A stretch of DNA of 17,019 bases from Candidatus Bipolaricaulota bacterium (GCA_030612565.1 JAUWNQ010000001.1:1-17019); one strand, 5' to 3'; counted from the stretch's first letter, positions 1 to 7,949 are shown. The notes: generated by a model not told the origin, from the letters alone. Program-made: numbers and translations.

Positions 1-618
1 GAACTGGTGTATGGATGAGATATTGTGGCACCGCCGGGAAACCAGGCGGTAAACAGAGAACACAAACTTCAACCTGCAGCACCAGGAGGAACCGGCCTAC
101 TCTCCAAACCTCTTCTCCTTGCGGGTTGCGGAGCAAGGCCGGAGGCCGAACAGAAGCTTTCACCGCCGAGAACGCGGAGCATGCAGAGAGTGGAAGCAGG
201 GTTGAGTAATTAAGCAAGTGAGTGATTGAACCTCCCAATCATTCAATCTTCCGATCTCTCAATTCCTCAGCGCCCTCTGCTCTACCGGTAAAATGCTTGA
301 AACTATGGGTTGAGCGCGTAACTGAGCGCCTACAAAGGCTTACGCAAACTGGTTCACGATACAGAAAATAGGCAGCGGCGGAGACGCAGGAGGGCATAGC
401 GTTTCCGCCGCTTGTTCAAGGAGGCAAAGACCTTAAGGATTTCCTCGTTCGCTAAGGACGATCCTCCTTCCCTATCATTCTCTTTCATCACCTGGATCAC
501 GAGTTTAACCTCGATTACCTATCCTATTAACCCTCTATACATGGCGAGAAAGAACCCCATAGAATACCCAAGAAGGGGACAGCGCATACCTGTTACGAGA
601 TTACATACGACTCCTAGG
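1..618. other. Non-coding, repeat-like stretch before the flavoprotein gene
   Basis: I see no credible gene here on either strand: the open frames are short, low in similarity to anything I recognise, and lack good ribosome sites. The stretch holds degenerate short-period sequence. Around 158-190 there is an accgccgagaacgcggag-type run, and around 215-275 there are tcaatc/attcaat heptad-like runs. Both resemble the interspersed repeats seen at the right end of the window. A strong hairpin lies at 374-412. The flavoprotein gene converges into this region from the right. Confidence 0.5.
374..412. repeat. Inverted repeat with 14-bp arms
   Basis: The left arm, agcggcggagacgc (374-387), and the right arm, gcgtttccgccgct (399-412), are complementary except for one G/T position, around an 11-base loop. 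It lies about 200 bp beyond the stop of the minus-strand flavoprotein gene. Read on the minus strand it is followed by a short T-rich patch, so it could be a weak terminator for that gene. It could equally be a structured dispersed repeat. Confidence 0.5.
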
Positions 619-1863
619 CTACCGCGCGGCTCCGTCACCGGCAAGCTTGCCGGTGACGAAGGCCCACAGAAAATTCGTGCCCCCAATCGGGCCAAAGGCA
701 TCAAGGAGCTCCCCACACAGGTATAGGCGGGGTGTCACCCGACTCTCCAAAGTGCTCGGATCAAGATCGGCGAGGCTGACCCCGCCGCCGGTCACCTCGG
801 CCTCGCTCCACCCCCCGCATCTTGTCCAGGGAAGCTGGTAAGAGGTGAGAGCTGCGATCAGGCGGGCCCGCTCCCCGCCGTGGAGGGTAGAGAGTTTCGC
901 CGCGGAAAGGGCAAGCTCTGCTAAGAGCATGTCAACCAGTCGATCGGGGAGGATCTCCTTTAAGGTGCCACGGACCATTTTCCCACTCTGCGTGTTGCTC
1001 GGCGTGCCGAGCGGTGCAAGTACCTCTTTCCAATCCGTTTCGTTCAGCGTGCTCCAGGAGACGGTGATAGTTGGATGTTCTCCAGAGAGCGTTGCCCGTG
1101 CCGCTGCATGCCCGAGGTTGAGGACGACCGGTCCGCTATAGCCACGGTGGGTGAAGAGAAAATCCCCGTGCGCCCGCACGCGCGATTTTCCAGTACCGAC
1201 TGTCAGCGTCACAGGGAGAGAGAGGCCGGCCAGGTGGTGATGTGCCGAGCTCCCCCCGCGCAGTGACACGAGCGCGGGGTATGATTCGACAAGATGATGG
1301 CCGAGCGAGCGAGCGATCTCATGCCCGGTCCCGTCGCTACCTGTCCTGGGATAGGAGAGCCCTCCGGTCGCCAAGACGACGCGCTCAGCGACGATCGCCT
1401 CCCCTTTTTCAAGGACGATCCGCCGCCGCTCGGATGGGGAGATCTCCGCCACGCTGACCCCTGTGCGCACCGTAACCCCGCTTCGCTTGACCGTGGCGAG
1501 GAGGCGATCACGCACCTCTTTTCCCCCGCCAAAGAGAGGATAGACCTTCCCCGTCCTACTCTGTTCAATCAATCGCAAACCGATCGGTCCCTCAAGGAAG
1601 GCGCGCACCTCGGGAAGTGGCCAGGAGAGAAGGATCTTCTTTAAGGTGTTCTTGGAGGAGTCGGTCGTATATAAGCGGGGGTCGATCATCTTCTGTGGAA
1701 GGATGTTGCAGCGCCCCCCGCCCGAAAGGAGGATCTTCTCTCCGGGGCGTTTGTTCCGATCGAGGAGGAGGACGCGACACCCGGCGCGCGCTGCGTGGTA
1801 CGCCGCGGTCATCCCTGCTGGTCCACCCCCAATCACCGCAACGTCGTACCCTTTTCGAATCAT
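619..1863 (-). CDS. NAD(P)/FAD-dependent oxidoreductase, BaiN/HI0933 (YhiN) family
   Basis: A 414-residue flavoprotein. The N-terminal VAVIGGGPAGMTAAYHAA (about residues 8-26) is a Rossmann FAD-binding loop. It is followed by the family-specific GEKILLSGGGRCNI (about 42-55), a mid-protein GLSYPRTGSDGTGHEIA and a C-terminal CGELLDAFGPIGGTNFLWA, the pattern of HI0933-like proteins, which are usually around 400 residues. Family members bind FAD and reduce NAD(P)-linked substrates; the BaiN branch acts on bile-acid intermediates, but most members have no known substrate, so none is assigned here. The ATG at 1863 is chosen because the FAD motif begins eight residues later. No strong Shine-Dalgarno is visible, but a structured leader lies just upstream. 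The gene follows the membrane protein on the same strand after a 55-bp gap, so they may share a transcript. Confidence 0.92.
   Translation of the reverse strand: MIRKGYDVAVIGGGPAGMTAAYHAARAGCRVLLLDRNKRPGEKILLSGGGRCNILPQKMIDPRLYTTDSSKNTLKKILLSWPLPEVRAFLEGPIGLRLIEQSRTGKVYPLFGGGKEVRDRLLATVKRSGVTVRTGVSVAEISPSERRRIVLEKGEAIVAERVVLATGGLSYPRTGSDGTGHEIARSLGHHLVESYPALVSLRGGSSAHHHLAGLSLPVTLTVGTGKSRVRAHGDFLFTHRGYSGPVVLNLGHAAARATLSGEHPTITVSWSTLNETDWKEVLAPLGTPSNTQSGKMVRGTLKEILPDRLVDMLLAELALSAAKLSTLHGGERARLIAALTSYQLPWTRCGGWSEAEVTGGGVSLADLDPSTLESRVTPRLYLCGELLDAFGPIGGTNFLWAFVTGKLAGDGAAR
633..658. repeat. Perfect 26-bp palindrome inside the flavoprotein 3' end
   Basis: Bases 633-658 equal their own reverse complement, with an AAGCTT centre at 643-648. 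Read in frame on the minus strand it encodes VTGKLAGD, close to the C-terminus of the flavoprotein. Because of the symmetry, the plus strand encodes the same eight residues. In RNA it would fold into a very stable hairpin about 12-25 bases before the stop codon. No T-run follows, so it is not a standard intrinsic terminator. Confidence 0.75.
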
Positions 1864-1888
1864 AGGTTAAGCTTACTGTACAGCCGAG

Positions 1889-1911
1889 GAGGGTTCGACC
1901 CTCAAGAGGGT
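1889..1911 (-). promoter_or_regulatory. Two mutually exclusive hairpins in the flavoprotein leader
   Basis: On the plus strand, GAGGGT (1889-1894), ACCCTC (1898-1903) and GAGGGT (1906-1911) lie in a row. The middle arm can pair with either outer arm, giving two alternative stems. The element fills the 55-bp gap between the stop of the membrane-protein gene and the flavoprotein ATG at 1863. It could act as an attenuator-like or translation-control leader or as a weak intercistronic terminator. Function is inferred from geometry only. Confidence 0.35.
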
Positions 1912-1918
1912 TCTATCC

Positions 1919-3904
1919 TTAGGAGCCTTCCTTCTCGCCCACGGGAAAGAGCTTCTCGAACAGACCCTTCAGCGGATCGACAAGATCAGGGGGAGCAATC
2001 TCCTCGATCCCTCCGCGGATCAGCTCAGTAGCGCGCTCCTCGGCCTGTCGGCGGATCTCCTCGTACCCCGATTGCAGTGGCACTTCCGAGGCCGGACCGA
2101 GCGCGTCGATCTGGAGACCGAGCCTGTCGATCACCCCTTGGAGTTCGCGCTGTCCTTCCATCAACAGCCCCTCGCGGGCGATCTCAAGGAGCGGCTCCTC
2201 CCAATGAACCTGTGGAGACGCTACCTCCCCATCGATTCCAAACCCGATCACAACCGGCAAGTCTTGCGCATAGCGGTTGATCCCTTCCACCACTCGCGCC
2301 GAAAGGTCCGCAGAGAGCCCAAAGAGGGGACGACCAGGGAACTCGGCCAGCCTGAGGTCCTCCACCAAGAGCGAGACCTCCCCTGAAACCGTATCCCCAC
2401 GGATCGTTATCCCCACCGTGCACGTCACCCTCCCGGAGAGGACCAAGACCGGAAGAGTGGTCTCGTAGATCTTCGATATCCGTACGAGGTCGATCTTGCG
2501 CAGCTCCAAGTCATAGCGGTGTTCGGGAACCTCTCCGCGGTCATCTAGATGCACTGCATCGAGATGCATCGCATCTAGATGCGCCGAGAGGAGGAACGCG
2601 GATTCAGGGTCGTCCCCGACCCGCCCCTTCAAGGCAATGATCATTGGATCGCGGTTGAGGTGAGCGGGGAACGCCAGGTTGGAGAGTTCCACCTCGATCA
2701 ACGTCAACGGGGGAAGCCCCTCTCCAGGATCGCGCACGTCATCCAGGGTGAGATGGATGCGGCCGATCTCGATCCGTTCGACGGCAAACGACGGTCGAAA
2801 CCCGGGGAAGGAGCGTCCACCATAATAGCGGGAGAGGTCCGTTGGCGGCTTTCGCGGGCGAGGCTGTCCAAGGTACTCGATGAAGTGCCTCAATAGGTCG
2901 AACCAGTCAACCTTATCCGCGTACTTCGCCGCCCAGTCCAGGTACCCTTCCGCGTTCCACCCGGAGGTGAAGTCATCGATGTTCAACGTCCCATCGGCCT
3001 CCCGTTCCACGTGGAGGAAGACCTCATCGATCCTAACGTTGTTGAAGACCACTCGCTTCTCGATAAGGGGGAGCATCCCCGCGTCCAAGGTGAGAACTGG
3101 TATCTCAAGGACGTTCTCCTCTGGTTTATCAGGATCCTGCACGGAGAACCCCTCAAGGTCGAGCCTTCCGGTAAAGAGGTTGAACGCGCTATCCTCCACT
3201 GCCACGGCGCCCCCCACGACGAACGAGGCCGCCGAGGTGGCGATCCGCCCGGCAAAGAAGGGAACGACCACGGCGGCGATAAGGTAGCAGCATGCGTAGA
3301 CGATCGGAAGGATGATCAGCATCTCTCGCCGCACGTAGCGGAACGGTCCCCATGGAGCCTTGCCATGTTCGTACTTCGCCTCACCCCCGGTGAGGAGGAA
3401 GCGCAAGATCCCGATCCCTTTTCGATCGCGGAGTTTCTTTGAGATCCCCCAACCTGCAACCCGTGTCGTGAACGAGCATCGGTACTTGATCACCAAGAAC
3501 CGCACGAGGAAGAAGACAGGAATCGCCATGAGGAGCGATGAAATCAGGCTTCCGAAGAGGAGATAGCGGCCGTATCCCATCGGTGCAGCGATTGGGAGGT
3601 GGAAGAGGACCCGCCACAGCCCGTCGAGCCCCCGGTTTGCGTTGAGGAGGAAGCGGCCGATCGCATAACTCCCCGGAGCCACGGCGAGCGAGATCAACTC
3701 GAAGAGCCCCATCGAAAGGAGAAACGCCCGGAAGCTACAGCGGAGAAGGAGAGCCAGTGTGATCGGGAGGATCACGTGAAGCCCCAGCGGCGGAAGCCCG
3801 GCGAAGATCCCAAGCGCAAAGGAGAACGCAATCTGGTTTGGCGATAGGGACGACTTCAGGATCTTCAAGACCTTCTTCAACGGCTTCCACGGCATTGGAA
3901 TCAT
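1919..3904 (-). CDS. DUF2062-like membrane domain fused to AsmA-like periplasmic region (TIGR03546/TIGR03545-like)
   Basis: About 661 residues from the ATG at 3904, preceded by GGGGGTG six bases upstream. An in-frame ATG at 3928 (669 residues) has a poorer ribosome site. The first 220 residues carry several hydrophobic segments, including a glycine-rich stretch with FALGIFAGLPPLGLH and a strong transmembrane run near LIILPIVYACCYLIAAVVV, resembling DUF2062/TIGR03546 proteins. The remaining 430 residues alternate beta-rich segments such as VLEIPVLTLDAGMLP and VVFNNVRIDEVFLHVE, typical of AsmA/TIGR03545-like envelope proteins. The two families are, as I recall, usually separate neighbouring genes, so this looks like a natural fusion. 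The likely place is the inner membrane with a large periplasmic part; the role in envelope maintenance is unproven. A small pentapeptide repeat lies at 2542-2581. Confidence 0.8.
   Translation of the reverse strand: MIPMPWKPLKKVLKILKSSLSPNQIAFSFALGIFAGLPPLGLHVILPITLALLLRCSFRAFLLSMGLFELISLAVAPGSYAIGRFLLNANRGLDGLWRVLFHLPIAAPMGYGRYLLFGSLISSLLMAIPVFFLVRFLVIKYRCSFTTRVAGWGISKKLRDRKGIGILRFLLTGGEAKYEHGKAPWGPFRYVRREMLIILPIVYACCYLIAAVVVPFFAGRIATSAASFVVGGAVAVEDSAFNLFTGRLDLEGFSVQDPDKPEENVLEIPVLTLDAGMLPLIEKRVVFNNVRIDEVFLHVEREADGTLNIDDFTSGWNAEGYLDWAAKYADKVDWFDLLRHFIEYLGQPRPRKPPTDLSRYYGGRSFPGFRPSFAVERIEIGRIHLTLDDVRDPGEGLPPLTLIEVELSNLAFPAHLNRDPMIIALKGRVGDDPESAFLLSAHLDAMHLDAVHLDDRGEVPEHRYDLELRKIDLVRISKIYETTLPVLVLSGRVTCTVGITIRGDTVSGEVSLLVEDLRLAEFPGRPLFGLSADLSARVVEGINRYAQDLPVVIGFGIDGEVASPQVHWEEPLLEIAREGLLMEGQRELQGVIDRLGLQIDALGPASEVPLQSGYEEIRRQAEERATELIRGGIEEIAPPDLVDPLKGLFEKLFPVGEKEGS
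2542..2581 (-). repeat. In-frame 15-bp tandem repeat encoding HLDAx
   Basis: The 10-base word CATCTAGATG occurs at 2542 and 2572, with the variant CATCGAGATG at 2557, so the period is 15 bp. In the reading frame this gives HLDAM, HLDAV and HLDD in a row. The core word is itself palindromic. This looks like a local slippage duplication tolerated in the periplasmic part of the protein. Confidence 0.75.
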
Positions 3905-4021
3905 AGCTATGCACCCCCAAACCATCATCCTTGTCTGCCCCTACGCTGTCAACTCGAGATCAAGCTACACAGGAGCAGCCTTGAAGAGTTACCTGCTCAG
4001 AACAGCAAAAACCTGGTTTTC

Positions 4022-4050
4022 TTGCGCCACTCCCCCCTTCGCAGTATGGT
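4022..4050 (+). promoter_or_regulatory. Candidate sigma-70 promoter of the inhibitor lipoprotein
   Basis: TTGCGC (4022-4027) and TATGGT (4045-4050) are separated by 17 bases and lie 28 bases before the ATG at 4079. Both boxes are weak matches to consensus. The region between the two divergent genes (3905-4078) must hold promoters for both directions. A 13-base palindrome, AAAACC/GGTTTT, at 4008-4020 lies just upstream and might be an operator. Confidence 0.35.
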
Positions 4051-4078
4051 ATCCTCAAGCACGGTAAACGGGGGATCA

Positions 4079-4477
4079 ATGATGAAACTAAGAAAAGGGT
4101 TGGTCGGATTCTTGCTCCTGTTCGGTCTTCTCTTCCTCGCAGGCTGTTTTGGCCCCATTATCCTGACGGAAGCTGATAACGGAACGATCGAAGCGATCGA
4201 CGTGGGGGATGTAATCCTCGTACGGCTAAGCGGAAACCCCTCCACCGGCTACGAATGGCAGAGGACGGATACACTCCTGGAGAGCATCCTCGAACCGCTC
4301 CCTGAGGGAGGCTGCTGTGGGGGAAGCTATGGCGGCGATCAGGTCGGAAGCCCGAGCCCCTCCGAGTTCAGGTTCAAGGCCATCTCCTCGGGGACAACCC
4401 GGCTCGAGTTTGTCTATCAGCGCCCCTGGGAAGAGGAACCGATCGACACGTTCTCCGTCATCATCTACGTTCGCTGA
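4079..4477 (+). CDS. Chagasin-like (MEROPS I42) cysteine-protease inhibitor, lipoprotein
   Basis: A 132-residue protein. It begins MMKLRKGLVGFLLLFGL and has a lipobox ending LAGC with Cys23, so it should be exported and lipidated. The mature part has the three inhibitory loops of the chagasin family: NPSTGYEW (about 52-59), a glycine-rich second loop region (GSPSPSEFRF) and YQRPWEEE near the C-terminus. Family members block papain-like cysteine proteases by inserting these loops into the active-site cleft. The ATG at 4079 is chosen because GGGGG lies five bases upstream and the signal peptide starts there. A Gly/Cys-rich insert (EGGCCGGSYGGDQ, about residues 77-89) before the second loop is unusual. 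No papain-like protease is encoded in the window, so the target is unknown and may be external. It is the only clear plus-strand gene. Confidence 0.88.
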   Translation: MMKLRKGLVGFLLLFGLLFLAGCFGPIILTEADNGTIEAIDVGDVILVRLSGNPSTGYEWQRTDTLLESILEPLPEGGCCGGSYGGDQVGSPSPSEFRFKAISSGTTRLEFVYQRPWEEEPIDTFSVIIYVR

Positions 4478-4667
4478 TTCGCCGCGGTTCTTTTGTGACA
4501 GGATTTGGGGTTAACGGAGTAGAGATTAAGGGATGAGAACCACCAGCAAAGGCTTGCAATAAGCAGTGCAGCAAGACTCCAAATCCAATTTCAACCTGAC
4601 GAATCTACGAGTTGCTGTAAAACCGGGGTACGACCGTCGTGCACATTACTCATCATTGCCCCTGACC

Positions 4668-6560
4668 TCACACCTCTTGCCCCCTTGGGTGTTTCGAAGT
4701 CGAACTAGAAACCGTTTCTTTGAGTACCTCTCTAATCTTATCCCCATCTTCCTCTTGATCTATCAGACGCTCAAGATTTTCTAAGTAGCGTGACAGCTCC
4801 GTTGAGAACAGCCCAGCGTTCATCTTTGCCACAAAGATCTGCTTATGCTTGGTGGCCTCGGTACCCTCCTCCGCGGTGAGGAGTTCCTCATAGAGCTTTT
4901 CGCCCGGCCGGATTCCTGTAAACACGATCGGGATGTCCCGATCCGGCTCAAGGCCGTGGAACCGGATCAGATCCTTTGCCAGGTCCAAGATCTTCACAGG
5001 TTTCCCCATATCGAGGACGAACACCTCGCCGCCCCGCCCCATCGCCCCAGCCTGAAGGACCAGAAGAACTGCCTCGGCAGTGACCATGAAGTAGCGCAGC
5101 ATCCCTGGGTCGGTCACCGTAACCGGTCCTCCACGCTTGATCTGCTCCATGAATGTGGGAATAACGCTTCCGCGGCTTCCAAGCACGTTCCCGAATCGCA
5201 CCGCCATGCAGCGCGACTCACTCTCTTTCCCCGCAGCAAGGACCTCCATCTCCGCTACGCGCTTGGTTGCCCCCATCACAGAAGTGGGATTGACCGCCTT
5301 GTCGGTGGAGATCATGACAAACGCCTCCACACCGGATAGGCACGCCGCCTGCACCACCGTACGGGTACCAAAGACGTTCGTTTTAACCGCTTCTTCAGGG
5401 AAGGATTCCATCAAAGGAACGTGCTTGTACGCCGCAGCATGGAAGACAACTCGCGGTTGGTACTGCTGGAAGGTTCTCGCTACTTTCTTCTGCTCACGGA
5501 CATCGCCAACAATAATCTGAACGTTCCTCTTCGGGAAACGCCTCTCCAGGTCTTTCTCTAAGTTGAACAGGCCGGTCTCATCGATATCGAACGCGATCAA
5601 TCGCTCCGATCCAAAACGCAGAATCTGTCGGCAGAGTTCGGACCCAATCGATCCCGCTGCCCCTGTCACCAGCACCGTTTTTCTGTTGAGAAACCGTCCG
5701 ATTGCCTGTGTGTCAATGAGGACTGGTTCGCGGTTCAGCAGGTCCTCAGGTTGCACCTCACGCACCGCGGAGGCTTTTACTTCCCCACTGTAGAGTTCAC
5801 TCAAGAATGGAAGGATCTTAATTTCCTTAACCCCTCCCTTGCGTGCCAGATCCACTGTTTCCCGAATTACACGGGATGAGGCTGACGGCATGGCGATGAT
5901 GACTGCTTCAGCCTGTCCTGAGCGGATGAGCCCCGGAAGACGGTTTCTAGCACCAAGCACCCTCACTCCGTGAATCGACAGCCCACGCTTTCGCGGATCA
6001 TCATCGACGAACCCAATCGGGTAAAACCCTGACTTCTGCTCCTCCAGTATCGCTCTCACAAGTTGCGACCCTGCATCTCCTGCCCCCACAATGAGAGCCC
6101 TCTTGCCCTCCCTTTTGCGTTTGAGGGCATGTTGTAGCACCCTTTTAGAAAGGCGAATTCCGCCGATGCCAAGTAGAGTGAGAGCAAAATCGATTCCCAA
6201 TATGGATCGAGGCATCCCAACTGCAACGGGCCATTGCCGAAGAAGGAAGAGCGCTGTGGCGAAGGCTAAGGATCCCCCGACGCAGGCCATGCTCGTCATG
6301 TAAAGTTCATTCAACCCTACATAATCCCAACTGAAGCGGTAGGCGCGAAAGAGAATGAGCAGAGGGATCTTGACCCCCAACACCAATGGGAGTGTCCATA
6401 AGAACATGGAGAAGTACCGTGGGGAAATGCCGCCATCGAAGCGAAGTAAGAACGCTAGATACAGGGAAAGAGAAAGCACGACCGCGTCGGCCAGGAGGAA
6501 ACCAATCCTTCCCTTGTTGATCGAGTCAGTAAACCCCTTTCCACTTCTCTTGATTTTCAT
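4668..6560 (-). CDS. pglF: Membrane-bound UDP-N-acetylglucosamine 4,6-dehydratase (PglF/CapD type)
   Basis: A 630-residue protein from the ATG at 6560, with AGGG about six bases upstream; an upstream in-frame TTG at 6590 is less likely. Residues about 20-140 hold four hydrophobic membrane segments. A first Rossmann domain has VGAGDAGSQL (about 158-167). The catalytic SDR domain has VTGAAGSIGSELC (about 298-310), GDVREQ, AAAYKHVPLME and the STDK...MGATK signature (about 418-433), in which the usual SDR tyrosine is methionine as in the CapD/PglF family. Length and architecture match this family (about 590-640). It removes water from UDP-GlcNAc to give the 4-keto-6-deoxy sugar used by the neighbouring aminotransferase. 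Its ATG overlaps the stop of a 40-codon frame upstream, so translation is probably coupled. It is last in the glycan gene order. Substrate is inferred from the gene set. Confidence 0.92.
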   Translation of the reverse strand: MKIKRSGKGFTDSINKGRIGFLLADAVVLSLSLYLAFLLRFDGGISPRYFSMFLWTLPLVLGVKIPLLILFRAYRFSWDYVGLNELYMTSMACVGGSLAFATALFLLRQWPVAVGMPRSILGIDFALTLLGIGGIRLSKRVLQHALKRKREGKRALIVGAGDAGSQLVRAILEEQKSGFYPIGFVDDDPRKRGLSIHGVRVLGARNRLPGLIRSGQAEAVIIAMPSASSRVIRETVDLARKGGVKEIKILPFLSELYSGEVKASAVREVQPEDLLNREPVLIDTQAIGRFLNRKTVLVTGAAGSIGSELCRQILRFGSERLIAFDIDETGLFNLEKDLERRFPKRNVQIIVGDVREQKKVARTFQQYQPRVVFHAAAYKHVPLMESFPEEAVKTNVFGTRTVVQAACLSGVEAFVMISTDKAVNPTSVMGATKRVAEMEVLAAGKESESRCMAVRFGNVLGSRGSVIPTFMEQIKRGGPVTVTDPGMLRYFMVTAEAVLLVLQAGAMGRGGEVFVLDMGKPVKILDLAKDLIRFHGLEPDRDIPIVFTGIRPGEKLYEELLTAEEGTEATKHKQIFVAKMNAGLFSTELSRYLENLERLIDQEEDGDKIREVLKETVSSSTSKHPRGQEV

Positions 6561-6679
6561 ATATGCCCTACTTTTTCGGAAGCACAGCAAGCGCTTACAA
6601 CAACACCACGTAACTTAGAAGGATACACAGCATATTCTTCTGCTCTCTTCCAAACGACGATCTTGGATATCCCTTTCAT
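6557..6679 (-). CDS. Possible 40-residue protein between pglE and pglF
   Basis: An open frame of 40 codons, beginning MKGISKIVVWKRAEEY. It starts at an ATG ten bases after the aminotransferase stop, with AAGGGGTG just ahead of it. Its TGA overlaps the pglF ATG in an ATGA. Both junctions are what a translated, coupled operon gene would show. The product is basic, with a short hydrophobic patch (RGVVVSACCAS), and I recognise no family. It could be a true small protein, a leader frame that carries ribosomes to pglF, or the remnant of a longer gene. Confidence 0.45.
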   Translation of the reverse strand: MKGISKIVVWKRAEEYAVYPSKLRGVVVSACCASEKVGHI

Positions 6680-6689
6680 GGGCACCCCT

Positions 6690-7811
6690 TCACTCACCCG
6701 CTCTTAGGCCATGAACCAAGCTCTCCACAATATACTCCACTTCCTCTTTGCCTAGCTTATTGTAAAACGGTAAGGCGATCGTGCGTGCGGCGATAGATTC
6801 CGTCACCGGGAAGTCGCCCTCTTTAGTTCCCAGAATCTCCCGGTAGAAGGGTTGCAGGTGGATTGGGGCAAAGTAGTTACGGCATCCAATCCCCCTCTCT
6901 TGCAGCCCCTGCAAGATATGATCGCGGTCCTTTTGCGTGAACGCTTCGCTCAGCCGCACAACATACACGAACCAGCTCATCCTGATATTCGGCGCGACGT
7001 AGGGGGAAGCGACCCCCTCAACCTCCTCCAGCTCCTCCGCGTACCAGTCGGCCACCTGCGCACGGGAAGCAATGATTCCCTCGATCCGGGAGAGCTGCAC
7101 AAGGCCCAACGCCGCGGACATCTCATCCATGCGGTAGTTATAGCCAAGACGTACATGCTGTAGCCACTCTCCACCATCTCCTCGTCCCTGGTTCGCCATG
7201 CTGCGGCAGATATTAGCAAGCTCGGCATCGTTGGTGAGGATCACTCCCCCCTCGCCGGTCGTGATCTGCTTGGTCGGGTAGAACGCGAAGATCCCAGCCT
7301 GCCCGAAGGAGCCGCAACAATGCCCGTCGATCTCCGATCCTAATGCCTCGGCAGAGTCTTCGATGAGCAGCAGATCGCGCTTATCGGCGATCTCCTCAAG
7401 CCTTGCCCAACCGGCTGGATGACCGAAGACATCCACCGCCAGAATCGCCTTCGTTCTGGGAGTGATCGCCGCTTCAATCCGTTCGGGATCGATGTTAAGG
7501 GTCTTCGGGTCGATATCGACAAAGACCGGCCTCGCTCTCTCGTACAGGATGCAGTTGGAGGAGGAGATGAAGCTGAACGGAGTGGTGATCACCTCATCGC
7601 CCTCGCCGATCCCCAGAGCGCGGATGATCAGGTGCAGCGCACTCGTACCGCTGTTCACGGCAACCGCATAGCGGACTCCAGCGTGCTCGGCGATCGCACC
7701 CTCGAATTCCTTCAGCTTAGGGCCGAGAGCAAGGTGCGAGGTCTTGAGGACCTGGACGACCGCCTCGATCTCAGCCCCTGTAATATCCGGTTGCGCTAAT
7801 GGGATGTGCAC
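6690..7811 (-). CDS. pglE: DegT/DnrJ/EryC1/StrS-family PLP aminotransferase, PglE-like
   Basis: A 373-residue enzyme of the usual family length. GTSALH (about 55-60) is the cofactor phosphate-binding region, EDSAEALG (151-158) carries the aspartate that pairs with the PLP ring, and FYPTKQITTGEGG places the Schiff-base lysine at K181. It should transfer an amino group from glutamate to C4 of the 4-keto-6-deoxy sugar made by PglF. The start is GTG at 7811 with AGGAG five bases upstream. That ribosome site lies inside the tail of a decayed acetyltransferase whose TAG directly abuts the GTG, which points to an old pglD-pglE coupling. A partial decayed copy of this gene lies at 8774-8889. The exact amino sugar is inferred. 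Confidence 0.92.
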   Translation of the reverse strand: MHIPLAQPDITGAEIEAVVQVLKTSHLALGPKLKEFEGAIAEHAGVRYAVAVNSGTSALHLIIRALGIGEGDEVITTPFSFISSSNCILYERARPVFVDIDPKTLNIDPERIEAAITPRTKAILAVDVFGHPAGWARLEEIADKRDLLLIEDSAEALGSEIDGHCCGSFGQAGIFAFYPTKQITTGEGGVILTNDAELANICRSMANQGRGDGGEWLQHVRLGYNYRMDEMSAALGLVQLSRIEGIIASRAQVADWYAEELEEVEGVASPYVAPNIRMSWFVYVVRLSEAFTQKDRDHILQGLQERGIGCRNYFAPIHLQPFYREILGTKEGDFPVTESIAARTIALPFYNKLGKEEVEYIVESLVHGLRAGE

Positions 7812-7913
7812 CTATGCTCCTTCTCCGTGCTGCTTGAGTACTTTCGCCGGGACTCCGACGACGGTGACGTTATTGGGGATATCGTCGATGACAGCGGCGC
7901 CACCGCTGATGCA
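7812..7913 (-). pseudogene. Decayed 3' end of a second PglD-like acetyltransferase
   Basis: The minus strand reads GGAAVIDDIPNNVTVVGVPA and ends KVLKQHGEGA before TAG. This matches, residue for residue with few changes, the C-terminus of the acetyltransferase at 10229-10777 (GAAVIDDIPDNVTVVGVPAR). Only about the last 32 codons remain; upstream the frame runs into a TAG and unrelated sequence before the PIN gene. The stop codon touches the GTG of pglE, and the fragment supplies the pglE ribosome-binding site, which may be why it was kept. Confidence 0.85.
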
Positions 7914-7949
7914 CTAGAGCCGACTGGCTTCCCGCCAAAATTCAAGCTC

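Noticed and set aside
412..726. Plus-strand open frame of about 104 codons across the end of the flavoprotein gene
   Set aside because: It has no ribosome site, its composition is unlike the real genes, and half of it lies antisense to the flavoprotein C-terminus; its VTGKLAGD match is only the effect of the palindrome.
4630..4640. Small palindrome ACGAC-C-GTCGT as terminator of pglF
   Set aside because: Five-base arms with a one-base loop cannot form a useful RNA hairpin, and no T-run follows on the minus strand.
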